Below, piece after piece: positions 8,967-17,620 of a stretch of 64,000 nt of DNA (positions are counted from its first letter, which is position 1; each line of letters begins with the position of its first letter). The stretch is from Phytoactinopolyspora limicola. Lineage in GTDB: Bacteria; Actinomycetota; Actinomycetes; Jiangellales; Jiangellaceae. The stretch is taken from NCBI RefSeq assembly GCF_011320225.1, contig NZ_JAAOEN010000012.1, positions 1 to 64,000 on the forward strand, written 5' to 3'. The position numbers and the translations under genes were made by a program. The notes beneath the pieces are model-generated. The model saw only the letters and a list, made by a program, of their open reading frames with translations. It was not told the origin of the DNA and searched no databases.

Positions 8967-9398
8967 CGGGCCTCAGTTGCAAGAGGTGTGACTAAAGATC
9001 AACAATCAGAGGCGTAGCCAAGGCTGCTACCACGGTAGTCGGTCGATCCCTGGCAAGCGGCGTCAAGGACGACCGCAGGACTCGTCGGCAGCGCCGGACA
9101 AAGATCCAAGATCCTACACAGCAGGAATCCTCTAGCGATGCGAACGTGCGGGCTCGATGGTTTCACTGCCCGAACCAAGGCCTGGCCCATTCGACTGGGG
9201 TAGCTGACCAAAGTCAGCACCGCTGATGCACGGGACCATCTTGACCGACCACCAGAGTGCGCGCAGCTGACCATCGCACGGTAGATTTAGCGACGTCGCA
9301 TCGCTTCGCCCACAAAGCAACGCCCTCATCGTCAACGGGCGAACCGCCCAGATCGTGGCGACACGAACCCACCAGCGTCTCGCCGGTGCCATCGAACC
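8967..9398. other. Gene-free region upstream of relaxase, candidate oriT
   Basis: The 432 bp lies between the relaxase start and the end of the TrlF-like gene and has no credible gene. It contains CTACC-AC-GGTAG (9027-9038) and GCTGAC-CAAA-GTCAGC (9203-9218). MobF relaxases commonly nick next to short inverted repeats close to their own gene, so this is the best oriT candidate in the window. No nick consensus was identified. Confidence 0.35.
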
Positions 9399-12200
9399 TT
9401 AGTACCCGTATCTCTCCTTACGGAGGCGGAACGCCTTCTCCCCACCTTCCATGACGCGCGTGATCTCGTCGCGCACAGCCACGATGTCGATTGCGCCCTC
9501 CAACTTGACGCGACCTCCAGACTGGTCGCCCTGCTTTCGGTAGTCGCAGGCGACCACAAGTTCAGCATCGCCATTCACTACCAAATTGGCGTTGTGACTC
9601 GCGAATATCAGTTGGCGCCTCTGTTTGGCAGCCCAGATTCGAGTCACGACGTCCTGCACTACTTGGCTGTCAAGGTCCTCCTCCGGCTGGTCGATGATCA
9701 GCGGGACACCCGTTTGCGCGAGCAGGACCCGAAGCAGTGCTGTCGCCTGCTGGCCGGCAGAGGCCGCGTTGAACGCAATGAACTCGCCTTCCTTGGTCTG
9801 GTACTCGAAGACAGGCTCATCTCGTATCGGCGTGAGAGCGAGGTCCAGCCAGCCGTCAGCCGTCATTCGTGTCCTGGCACGCCGCTGGTCCGGGACTGGA
9901 AAGCCGAGGCGAGTGAGGTTAGGGGTCGTCTCAGACGTGTGTTCGGCATCCTCCTCCAGGAGTAGCAGTTCCTCGAGTTCTCCCAGTACGGATTCCCATG
10001 TCTCCAGGGGGTCGGACTCGGAACGAAGGCCCGCGAAGAACTGATCTACCTTGCCGCCACGGACACTGGAGCCTTGGATGAAACCGCGGAACTTGGCCTC
10101 GACTGCCGCGAGTCCCTGGCCGCGGTTGATACTCGCCTTCAAGAGCCCGTCGGAGAGTTCAGTCACCTTGGCGGTCTCATTCGTAAGCAGGTCCGACCGC
10201 GTGCGATAGAGGTTGACGAGTGCGCCTCGCAACTCGGCATGCGCGACTACGGGGTCTCCGAGCGATTGACGATCGCGACGATGATTGGCAAGCAATTCGG
10301 CGGCCTGCGTGCGGCGAGCCTCCACACCCGCCAGCTCATCAAGCTTTGCCTGATGCGCTGTCGAGCGGCGCTTGACCTCCTCGTACTGGTTGTCGAACGA
10401 ACCGATCCCATCTCTGACGGCAGCCGCCGCGACTTGCTCGTTAGCTCCCTCCGCCCGGGCGCTCGTCGCCCTAATTAGCGCTTGACTGATGTCGCTGCGG
10501 AGCCCTTCGACCAGTTGGCGCCTCGCGTCAATCAGGGTCGAGATGTCTCCGGCAATTCCGATAGGCAGCTCGCCGGGCGTAGTGAGGGAATCGTGAATCT
10601 TGCTGAGCTGATCTACAGACGTCTGCACCTGACCAAGCGCATCCTCCAGCTCCCGCTCCTGGGACCGAAGGAGCTCCCGAACCTCATCAAACTTGGGCTT
10701 CGCGCCCAAGATTGCGCGGTCCGGGTCGGAGAGGTCGGTCAAGGCTGTTCGCAGGTTCGTGGCCTGATCGGCAAGGGATCGCTCTGCCAACAGCTGGCTT
10801 GCGATCGACGAATCAAGGCTCCGCGCTCGCTGGACCTTAGCGTAGTTCTCACGCAACTTGCCTGCGGCTTCCGTGATCTCTTGGTCGACGCTGTCAAGGG
10901 ACCGTTGCACTGGCGCGGTGACGAATCGGGTTAGCTCGTCCATCCGCAACGCGACACTACTTAGTTGTTTCTGGCTGTATGCGTGCACAGGAAGGAGCGC
11001 TCGGACATGTTCCTCGCGCACTTTGGCGAACTCTGCCTCTCCAACCTTGAGCTGGATGTCTCCCGACACAGCGTCGCGGCGAACCACGTGGGGAATCTGG
11101 TTGATCGTGAAGTAGACCTCGACCTGGCCGCCAACTGACTTCAGTGTGTTCTCGATCAACCGTTCTCGTCGCACGCTCGGGTTCGCTAGTTCCTCGTCCC
11201 CCGCGTGGGCTGCCTGATCACACAGTCCCCAGCGTAGGTAATCGAGGATCGTTGACTTGCCAGTTCCCCGCCCCCCGATGACGGCGTTGTACTGGGGGTT
11301 CAATTGGACATCTACGGGACCAAGGAACTTGCTGTTGGAGACTGCCACGCGCGACACGAAGACCGTCGGCACCTGCGGACTCACATGAGCAATGCGGGAT
11401 TGATGACCGAGGCACGCCTGACGCAGCGCTTCAGCGGTCGGCTCTGCCCACTTGACCCACGTAGAGGGCGATCCCAGGCTCGCGAAGTCTGCGGACCTGG
11501 CGTCTGAGGTTTGGAAGATGGCCAATGGTTTGTTGCCCCATGCCGCATCCTCGCCTGCGAAGATCCTCCGGTTCCCAGTCCCGACTTTGTCGATTGAGCC
11601 GTCCAGGTAGCCACCTACGCAGGGCATGTCCTTGTACTCAGCCTGCATACCCTTGCGCATGATCGTCTTGTGGCCGCTGTCGCTGGCATTCGGCAGGACG
11701 ATGTAGCGGCCCTTGAGCCAATCATGCTCATCGAACTTCCTGTACAGATCGGCCAGCGATGTGACGTGATCCAGCGGCTTTACATCAGGCAAGGCCGCCT
11801 TGGCCGGATCGTGCGGAGTGATCGCGAGCACTTGGAGCACCGATGGCAGCCGATCGTCTGGGAAGTCGGCGTCGAGGATGAGTAGAGCCTGACGCGCGAG
11901 AGCGAGCGTCATCTCGACTCCAGGGAAGACGCAGAGGCGCTCTTCGGGAGCATACGGCTGGCCGTGTTCGTTCGTTTCGTTCGCGGCGGCCTTGCGAATC
12001 AACGGAGCAAATAGGAGATCGTGATGATCGGTGATCGCGACAGCATTCAGGCCGACACGTCGGCACGCAGCGACGAAGGTCTGCGCGTAGGCGGCCCGGT
12101 CGGCGTCAGAGGTTGCCCTCTTCCCCTTCCACCTGGCGTCCCTAGGCGTGTGGACCTGGAAATCTGAGCGATAGTAATGTGCCCCACGATCTCGATTCAA
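9399..12200 (-). CDS. PHP-domain/SMC-like AAA ATPase, TrlF-type
   Basis: A 933-residue two-part protein. The N-terminal ~270 residues are a PHP-type metallohydrolase (FQVHTPRD around H17, AITDHHD at 55-61, FPGVEM around 92-97). The rest is an SMC/RecN-like ATPase: Walker A GGRGTGKS at 309-316, a long coiled-coil region (about 420-700), an ABC signature-like SAGQQ, then LIIDQPEEDLDSQ and FASHNANLV near the C-terminus. PHP-ABC fusions of this kind are found in mobile islands and are suspected defence or nucleic-acid-processing enzymes; the substrate is unknown. The start is TTG at 12200 with GAGGG upstream. It stands alone between the relaxase and the PAP2 operon and looks like cargo. Confidence 0.8.
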   Translation of the reverse strand: MNRDRGAHYYRSDFQVHTPRDARWKGKRATSDADRAAYAQTFVAACRRVGLNAVAITDHHDLLFAPLIRKAAANETNEHGQPYAPEERLCVFPGVEMTLALARQALLILDADFPDDRLPSVLQVLAITPHDPAKAALPDVKPLDHVTSLADLYRKFDEHDWLKGRYIVLPNASDSGHKTIMRKGMQAEYKDMPCVGGYLDGSIDKVGTGNRRIFAGEDAAWGNKPLAIFQTSDARSADFASLGSPSTWVKWAEPTAEALRQACLGHQSRIAHVSPQVPTVFVSRVAVSNSKFLGPVDVQLNPQYNAVIGGRGTGKSTILDYLRWGLCDQAAHAGDEELANPSVRRERLIENTLKSVGGQVEVYFTINQIPHVVRRDAVSGDIQLKVGEAEFAKVREEHVRALLPVHAYSQKQLSSVALRMDELTRFVTAPVQRSLDSVDQEITEAAGKLRENYAKVQRARSLDSSIASQLLAERSLADQATNLRTALTDLSDPDRAILGAKPKFDEVRELLRSQERELEDALGQVQTSVDQLSKIHDSLTTPGELPIGIAGDISTLIDARRQLVEGLRSDISQALIRATSARAEGANEQVAAAAVRDGIGSFDNQYEEVKRRSTAHQAKLDELAGVEARRTQAAELLANHRRDRQSLGDPVVAHAELRGALVNLYRTRSDLLTNETAKVTELSDGLLKASINRGQGLAAVEAKFRGFIQGSSVRGGKVDQFFAGLRSESDPLETWESVLGELEELLLLEEDAEHTSETTPNLTRLGFPVPDQRRARTRMTADGWLDLALTPIRDEPVFEYQTKEGEFIAFNAASAGQQATALLRVLLAQTGVPLIIDQPEEDLDSQVVQDVVTRIWAAKQRRQLIFASHNANLVVNGDAELVVACDYRKQGDQSGGRVKLEGAIDIVAVRDEITRVMEGGEKAFRLRKERYGY

Positions 12201-12537
12201 GGGAGCCCTCAGCTTCCGTAGATTCAGAGACTGTCAATTAGCCCGGGCGCGCTCCTCAAATGGGCGCGAGGCGCAAATCGTAACGTAAGTCGTCGCCCTG
12301 CTCGAACCGCTGTCCACGTCATCGAGCCCTGTCATGTCACAACCGCAATGAAGGGAGCCGACAGACGAGGGGAGCTTGGCTGAGCGCCAGGAACGTCGTC
12401 ATCTTCCGCGATCCGCGAGTCCTCCTGGACTGCGTCAAGTCGCCGCGGACCCTGGACTCGGGATCTCCAGGTGCGATCAGCGAGACCGGTTGATATCAGG
12501 TTCCCTGATGCCATCAATGCAACCGTTCTAGGTCCCT
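12201..12537. other. Intergenic region without recognisable gene
   Basis: The 337 bp between the TrlF-like start and the end of the PAP2-like gene holds only short frames. A TTGACA hexamer reads leftward at 12232-12237, but no convincing -10 follows at the usual distance. The promoter of the TrlF-like gene should lie here. Confidence 0.3.
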
Positions 12538-13143
12538 TCACCGAAGGGCGATGAAGACTGTCGCGGCGATGATCGTGCCCAGAATGGCGCCGGTGACGAC
12601 TTGGGCGGTGGTGTGGTCTCTCAACTGGATCCGGGACCAACCGGTCGCGGCGACTATGGCCCAGCTGGCTCCGAGTGCGGGTCCGAAGACGATGGTCAGG
12701 ATTGTGGCGGTGCCGGCGGCGACCGCGGTGTGAATGGAGATCTTCCACTTAAGGGTGATGGTGGTGGTGACGGCTAGACCGGTGAGCATCGCCACTAGGA
12801 GCGCGATCAGCTGCCGCGGCGCGCCCAGGATCACTAGGGCGAGCAACCCGCCGGCTGCGGCGGCCGCGGCAACGGCCAGCGGGAGAAGCCGCTGGGCGCG
12901 ATCGGGAATGTGGGGTGAGCTGAAACGACCCCGCCGCACCGCGTAAAGGACCCACGCATAGGGCGGGACGCCAACAAGGAGCGCAGCCAGCGCGCCCCAG
13001 CCAAGGCCACGGATGACTGATGTATGGCTGGCGGCTCCGATGACGGGTAATACACCGATCACGAGGTGTGCTGGCGCGAAGACCGTGGTCAACAGCGCAG
13101 CGAAACGCTCTGACCGGCCAGGAGCGGTGTCAATCCGGCTCAT
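12538..13143 (-). CDS. PAP2-like membrane protein
   Basis: A 201-residue integral membrane protein with five or six hydrophobic segments. The C-terminal third resembles the PAP2 lipid-phosphatase signature: KWKISIHTA in place of the usual PSGH motif, then SRIQLRDHTTAQVVTGAILG, matching the SR...H...D block with some departures. It may hydrolyse a lipid phosphate or may be a degenerate relative. The ATG at 13143 overlaps the stop of the upstream gene (ATGA); the upstream extension of the frame is rejected. It is the last gene of the XRE-ImmA-transporter operon. Confidence 0.65.
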   Translation of the reverse strand: MSRIDTAPGRSERFAALLTTVFAPAHLVIGVLPVIGAASHTSVIRGLGWGALAALLVGVPPYAWVLYAVRRGRFSSPHIPDRAQRLLPLAVAAAAAAGGLLALVILGAPRQLIALLVAMLTGLAVTTTITLKWKISIHTAVAAGTATILTIVFGPALGASWAIVAATGWSRIQLRDHTTAQVVTGAILGTIIAATVFIALR

Positions 13144-14324
13144 GTGCTTGTCTTCCTCACGTCCGACATGTCGTCGATTCTGTCGGCGATGGTCTGAATA
13201 AGTGGCCACGATTTGGCAATACGGGTCAGCACCCGAATCTCGTCGGTGATGGTCGCGCCGCCACTGATGCCGACCTGAGGGACGCCGCTGGGCTGAACGC
13301 GCCGGAGCTTGGCGCGCCGGCCCGTTTCCAACCAAGCCGCTTCGCCTATGAGGTCTGGATCTCTCGTGGTGACTCGACGGGCCTCGCGTAGGGCCAAGTC
13401 GCAATGGCCGGGGTCTGCGTAAGCGCGGGCGGCCAACATGCCGTCGCGAATCTCAATCACCCGCCGGTAAAGGCGTAGCTCAACGTCGTAGAGACGCGCC
13501 CGTCCCGTCACGCTGAAGGCGAGCCCGGGTTCGCCCTGAAGATACGCCCGCCACACCGGCAGCAGCCGCCGGTAGGTCATGTAGGCGATGATGTGCCGGA
13601 TCAACGGCCAGCGGACGGCGATCGGCCACAAGCTACCGACAACGAAACCGAAGACGGTGAGCGCAAGCAACCGCGCTTGCACAGACTCCATGAGGTCGGC
13701 ATGGTCCGATGCGAGACCGGCCGTGGCGGTCACGAGGTAGACGGCCTTGTTCAGGCAGTACGCCAATGCGACAAGCGCGCCGGCGCCCATCCACAACACT
13801 CCCGTCCGAAGCGCACCGGCTGGGAACGTGCGTAGCGCCGAGACCGCTACTCGGGCAATGCCCACGACGACCACGGCGAGTACGGCCAGGTAGGCCGTCC
13901 AGTAGGCCAGGAGCGCCGGCTCGCCGACGGCTGCGTTTGTGAGGCCGGGCAAGGGCTCGTCGTGTTCGGGTGCCAGAAGGAACATGCCGATCATGGCGCA
14001 GATCGCACTGATCGTGATGGCGGCGCGGCGGGCACGGTGTGTGGCTGCCTCAGTTTGCGTCAGCGCGACGTGGCGGGCGACCTCCCAGATGGCACTCGCG
14101 GCGACCACGACTGCGATGTGCTTGACCAGATGTGGTGTATTCGCACTGACTATTCGTTCCTGAAGAGTCGCGCTGACCGAGGGGATCTCCAGGGTGCATG
14201 CGATCGCAAGAGCGGTCAGTCCGACCAGGAGGTGACGCTGCGAAGTGTTCTTTCTCCGTGTCGGCAACCGGAAGGCAACCGCGACCCACAACAGGATGGC
14301 TGGAATGACGGTGTACGTGCTCAC
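13140..14324 (-). CDS. Seven-helix membrane protein, MAB_1171c-type putative transporter
   Basis: A 394-residue protein with about seven transmembrane helices in the first 250 residues, followed by a ~140-residue soluble C-terminus (RLYDVELRLYRRVIEIRDGM region). The length, topology and C-terminal block match the actinobacterial family called MAB_1171c putative transporter, whose function is unknown. It is coupled by ATGA overlaps to both the ImmA/IrrE gene upstream and the PAP2-like gene downstream. This suggests a membrane sensor or effector that works with the regulator-protease pair. The family assignment is from memory of the pattern. Confidence 0.7.
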   Translation of the reverse strand: MSTYTVIPAILLWVAVAFRLPTRRKNTSQRHLLVGLTALAIACTLEIPSVSATLQERIVSANTPHLVKHIAVVVAASAIWEVARHVALTQTEAATHRARRAAITISAICAMIGMFLLAPEHDEPLPGLTNAAVGEPALLAYWTAYLAVLAVVVVGIARVAVSALRTFPAGALRTGVLWMGAGALVALAYCLNKAVYLVTATAGLASDHADLMESVQARLLALTVFGFVVGSLWPIAVRWPLIRHIIAYMTYRRLLPVWRAYLQGEPGLAFSVTGRARLYDVELRLYRRVIEIRDGMLAARAYADPGHCDLALREARRVTTRDPDLIGEAAWLETGRRAKLRRVQPSGVPQVGISGGATITDEIRVLTRIAKSWPLIQTIADRIDDMSDVRKTST

Positions 14325-14818
14325 GGCTCTGGCTCGAACACGTCTGCGGCGCGAGTGAAGTCGGGCCCTGCGTCCACGTGAGCACGACGTCGGACGTGTG
14401 CGCCGATCAGGCCAGCGAGCATCTCGGCCTGCTGTTCCTCCACTGAGGTGTAAGCGGTGCGGGCAAGCACCGATGCGATCATTTGGGGGTCGAGATCAGG
14501 CAGCAGGCGGGCCTGTAACCGTTCGGCCCGGTCTTGTTTCGTGGTGTGGCCGAAGATCATGTGGGCGAGTTCGTGCAGGACGATGTGTTCCTGGTGGAGT
14601 TGAGATGTCGCGGCCTGGTGGAATACCCAGTCGGTGTCAGCGGTCGCCAGCCACATCCCGCACGGTGAGTCGGCACCGTCGGGCATTGGCATCAGGCGTA
14701 TTGGCTTGTCGCGCTCACGTGCCAGGGTGGAGCAGAACGCGTCGATCGTGAACGGTTCGGGCAGGACGAATCGGCGCAGTTGTTCCTCGCACGTCTGCCT
14801 GATGCGACGCGGTTCCAC
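14321..14818 (-). CDS. ImmA/IrrE-family metallopeptidase
   Basis: A 165-residue protein with the zinc-protease motif HELAH (LHELAHMIFGH, about residues 82-92) and a downstream EEQQAEMLAGLI that supplies the third ligand. ImmA/IrrE proteases cleave or inactivate a cognate XRE repressor, as in ICEBs1, and so switch on element or defence genes. The XRE gene lies 100 bp upstream on the same strand, the expected partner. It overlaps the membrane-protein gene by 4 bp. Confidence 0.85.
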   Translation of the reverse strand: MEPRRIRQTCEEQLRRFVLPEPFTIDAFCSTLARERDKPIRLMPMPDGADSPCGMWLATADTDWVFHQAATSQLHQEHIVLHELAHMIFGHTTKQDRAERLQARLLPDLDPQMIASVLARTAYTSVEEQQAEMLAGLIGAHVRRRAHVDAGPDFTRAADVFEPEP

Positions 14819-14918
14819 GTCCCTACCCCGTGTTCGTGACTAGATGCACTTGCATTGATTATGCCGCTAGTTAGGGTCGCTGTCATGAGGCTTGGCGTTT
14901 CACAACGCGGGGGCTTGT

Positions 14919-15350
14919 TCAGTCGTCGTCTGTCAAGCCTTCCATCTTTCGCGTGTTCTCGACGACGTTCTTGATCATCTGGAGGGCGGCATCGGATAGC
15001 CCGCTGGCGCGCAGGGCGATCTCGCGGACGTCGGTGTCACGCATCGCGGCAAGCAGCTCTAGTTGTGAGGTGATTTCGTCGGCGTCTTCGTCGCCGACGA
15101 GCCATCGCGTCGGGACACCGAAGAACCTGGCCAGCGCCTCGATGTGCCTCACGGAGGGGTTGACCTTATGGCCTTTGCGGAGTTGCCAGAGGTAGCTTGC
15201 GGAGATGGTCACATCGTCCGGCGAGTCGTTGATGGCCTGGGCCACTTCACGGTACGTGTACTCGCCTCGCCCCCGGGGACGGACAGTGGCGAAGAGGTAG
15301 TCAAGCCGTCCGGCCAGTGCGGAAAGCCGCGGAGTTTCAGACTGATTCAC
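14919..15350 (-). CDS. XRE-family transcriptional regulator
   Basis: A 143-residue protein with an N-terminal Cro/C1-type HTH (YTYREVAQAINDSPDDVTIS...YLWQLRKGHKVNPS, residues 30-70, then ALARFFGVPTRWLVG). The GTG start at 15350 has GGAGA upstream. It is the first gene of the leftward operon and faces the rightward ArdC/primase operon, so it is well placed to repress both from 15351-15690. The adjacent ImmA/IrrE protease is its probable antagonist. Confidence 0.85.
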   Translation of the reverse strand: MNQSETPRLSALAGRLDYLFATVRPRGRGEYTYREVAQAINDSPDDVTISASYLWQLRKGHKVNPSVRHIEALARFFGVPTRWLVGDEDADEITSQLELLAAMRDTDVREIALRASGLSDAALQMIKNVVENTRKMEGLTDDD

Positions 15351-15483
15351 GGCCCATCTCCTCGCGCTGCGATGGGTTGGCTGGAGTTCTCAGATCATGC
15401 CACGAGTCCCGTGAATGACTCATTCTTCGTCGACCTTCAACAAAGCCCTTGACCGAGCCGCATCGCTGAGGCATTCTCAATAG

Positions 15484-15513
15484 TGTTCACATCAGTAAAC
15501 ATAGCATGACGGC
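15484..15513 (+). promoter_or_regulatory. Operator-like inverted repeat and promoter of rightward operon
   Basis: TGTTCAC-ATCA-GTAAACA (15484-15501) is a 7-bp inverted repeat with one mismatch and a 4-bp centre. It is followed immediately by TAGCAT (15502-15507), a TANNNT -10 box. Transcription would start near 15514, where a GTG opens the frame of the ArdC-like gene, so a leaderless mRNA is possible. The repeat suits control by the divergent XRE repressor. The region 15351-15690 otherwise holds no gene. Confidence 0.5.
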
Positions 15514-15690
15514 GTGGTCCACATGAACAAACGTGACACACATGGGCCGTATCTGCGAGTGACAGCAGATGCCCGGCAGTCGGCCGGCGTGCGTCTGACA
15601 GCATCCGGCCCGCGGATCGCCATTGGATGCGACAACCGTCATAACTTCGCGCCAGGCGGGTCGGCCCGTCGGTGGGCGCACCTAGCCGGT

Positions 15691-16743
15691 ATGAACGACC
15701 AACGAGTCCGCAGGTCGCGGGAAGAGAAGCTGGACGAACTCAGCGAGCGACTTGAACGCGCTGTCGAGGAACTGGTCACGGGCGAGCAGTGGCGGCGTGC
15801 GATGGTGTTCGCCGCTCGGTTTAGGTCGCGATCTTTCGCCAACACCCTGCTGATTCTCAGCCAGCACACGGACGCGTATGAACAAGGCCGCGTCCCGGAG
15901 CCGTTTCCGTCATACGTGGCAGGATTCCGGCAGTGGCAGCAGCTGGGCCGGTCAGTGGTGAAGGGCCAGTCCGGCTACATGTTCTGGTCTCCAGTCACGG
16001 CCCGGTTCGCTTCACTCCACCCGGACGATCCGCATTCGTGGCGGCGGCTAGGCCGCTATGAGCGGCCCGATCCGGGCGAAACGGTCCGTCGCCGGATCGT
16101 GGGGATGAAACCTGCGTACGTGTGGGACGTCTCGCAGACCGCTGGCGAGCCGATCCCGGAGCGTCCCGAGCCCGCGGTGCTGCATGGCCAAGCTCCAGAC
16201 GGCTTGTGGGACGGGCTCGCTGCACAGGTCCGGCAACTCGGTTTCACCCTCGACGACGCTCCCGACGCAGCAGCACTGGCAGGTGCGGACGGAGTTACCC
16301 GCTTCAACGACCGCGCCGTGGTCATTCGCTCCGACATGAGCGAGGCCGCAAGGGTGGCGACGCTCGCCCACGAACTGGCCCACATCATGCTCGGCCATGG
16401 CCCTGGTGATGACCGGCATCGGGGTATCCGTGAGGTGGAGGCCGAGTCGACGGCCGTTATGGTGACGGCCAGCTTCGGCCTCGACACCCAGCCGAACTCG
16501 ATGCCCTACGTGGCGGGATGGTCGTCCACAGTCAATGGCCGTGATCCCCTCGACGTGGTGCGAGCCACCGGCGAGCGTGCCCGCACGGCAGCCCTATCGA
16601 TCCTGGAGAAGCTGCCCGAGGCACCGGTCGGTGACGGCACTCCCCCGGGTGCGCGACTCACCCGCTCGGACCCCGTCTCCCTCGCGGCACCCGCGGCGGC
16701 CGGTCCCGTGGCGGACCGCGCGGCAGTCCGGGCGGAGATGTGA
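15691..16743 (+). CDS. ArdC-like ssDNA-binding/ImmA-IrrE protein
   Basis: A 350-residue protein. Residues 1-130 match the ArdC N-terminal domain (KLDELSERLERAVEELVTGE, then FAARFRSRSFANTLLILSQ), which binds single-stranded DNA and in ArdC proteins protects incoming DNA from restriction. Residues 215-300 hold a zinc-protease-like HELAH motif (TLAHELAHIMLGH) with an E-rich third-ligand helix. It is the first gene of the rightward operon and would act early after transfer. The ATG at 15691 gives the usual family length; GTG at 15514 would add 59 residues of unfamiliar sequence, although the promoter position allows it. The primase gene follows after one base. Confidence 0.8.
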   Translation: MNDQRVRRSREEKLDELSERLERAVEELVTGEQWRRAMVFAARFRSRSFANTLLILSQHTDAYEQGRVPEPFPSYVAGFRQWQQLGRSVVKGQSGYMFWSPVTARFASLHPDDPHSWRRLGRYERPDPGETVRRRIVGMKPAYVWDVSQTAGEPIPERPEPAVLHGQAPDGLWDGLAAQVRQLGFTLDDAPDAAALAGADGVTRFNDRAVVIRSDMSEAARVATLAHELAHIMLGHGPGDDRHRGIREVEAESTAVMVTASFGLDTQPNSMPYVAGWSSTVNGRDPLDVVRATGERARTAALSILEKLPEAPVGDGTPPGARLTRSDPVSLAAPAAAGPVADRAAVRAEM

Positions 16744-16744
16744 C

Positions 16745-17620
16745 ATGGTCGCCCACGCCACCCTGCTGAGCAGAATCGGCGATCTGAGCCTGGGCTCCGC
16801 AGCCGTAGCCTACGCCGCTGCCGGTGTACCGGTGTTTCCCTGCATTCCCAGAGGCAAACGCCCGCTCACCCGGCACGGGTTCCATGACGCATCGACCAGC
16901 CGGGCACGAGTACGTGCGTGGTGGCGCCGGTGGCCGCAGGCGAACATCGGCCTGGCCACCGGCAGCCGAGGAGGGTTCGACGTTGTGGACGTCGACGTGC
17001 ACCCGTCCGGGTCAGGATTCAGAGCGTTTCGCACGGCATGCCGGGCGGAGCTGGCCGACGGTTGGGCGTGCTTGGTCCGCACGCCATCGGGCGGACTTCA
17101 CGCGTACTACCCCGGCGCTGAGAGCCAGCGGTGCTGGTCCTTGGCCAGCGCACATGTCGATTTCCGCGCCATCGGCGGGTACGTGATCGCCCCGCCGTCA
17201 ACAGTTGTTACCGGCGACGACGAGACCGCTCGTGCCTACGTCGTCGTCGGGATGCGCCGCCAGTCCCGACCTGTTGACGGCGAGGCGGTGCGGGCGCTGC
17301 TCGCTCCGCCCATGCCGACACGAGATCCTACCGGCAGACCACCTCAGGTCGACGGGTCGATCGACCGGATCGCGGCGTGGGTGGCCATGCAGCCGGAAGG
17401 AAACCGGAACTCCGCGTTGTACTGGGCGGCGCACCGCTACGCCGAGCACGGCGTGGCCGAGGCAAGCGCCCACGAAACTCTCGGTGCGGCAGCCCAACGT
17501 TCCGGACTCAATGCGCCCGAAACGCACGTCACGATCCACTCGGCCTACCGACGACACTTTCACAGCCCACGAGAGGCGGTCCACCAGCACGAGATCTCGC
17601 CGCCGGTTCTGATGCCATGA
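16745..17620 (+). CDS. Bifunctional DNA primase/polymerase (prim-pol)
   Basis: A 291-residue protein with an archaeo-eukaryotic-type prim-pol domain in its first ~200 residues: AAAGVPVFPCIPRGKRPL, GFDVVDVDVH (metal-binding DVD) and RTPSGGLHAYY, then FRAIGGYVIAPPS. It can prime and extend DNA and probably supports complementary-strand synthesis or element replication after transfer. The C-terminal ~80 residues (QPEGNRNSALYWAAHRYAE) are a helical accessory part seen in such proteins. The ATG at 16745 follows the previous stop by one base. A helicase domain is absent. Confidence 0.85.
   Translation: MVAHATLLSRIGDLSLGSAAVAYAAAGVPVFPCIPRGKRPLTRHGFHDASTSRARVRAWWRRWPQANIGLATGSRGGFDVVDVDVHPSGSGFRAFRTACRAELADGWACLVRTPSGGLHAYYPGAESQRCWSLASAHVDFRAIGGYVIAPPSTVVTGDDETARAYVVVGMRRQSRPVDGEAVRALLAPPMPTRDPTGRPPQVDGSIDRIAAWVAMQPEGNRNSALYWAAHRYAEHGVAEASAHETLGAAAQRSGLNAPETHVTIHSAYRRHFHSPREAVHQHEISPPVLMP

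Noticed and set aside
12201-12537. TTGACA at 12232-12237 (minus) as the promoter of the TrlF-like gene
   Set aside because: No -10 hexamer at 16-18 bp; the single box may be chance.
15514-15690. 59-residue N-terminal extension of the ArdC-like protein
   Set aside because: Not preferred because the sequence is unlike ArdC family starts, although the -10 box at 15502 would permit a leaderless GTG at 15514; kept as an alternative only.
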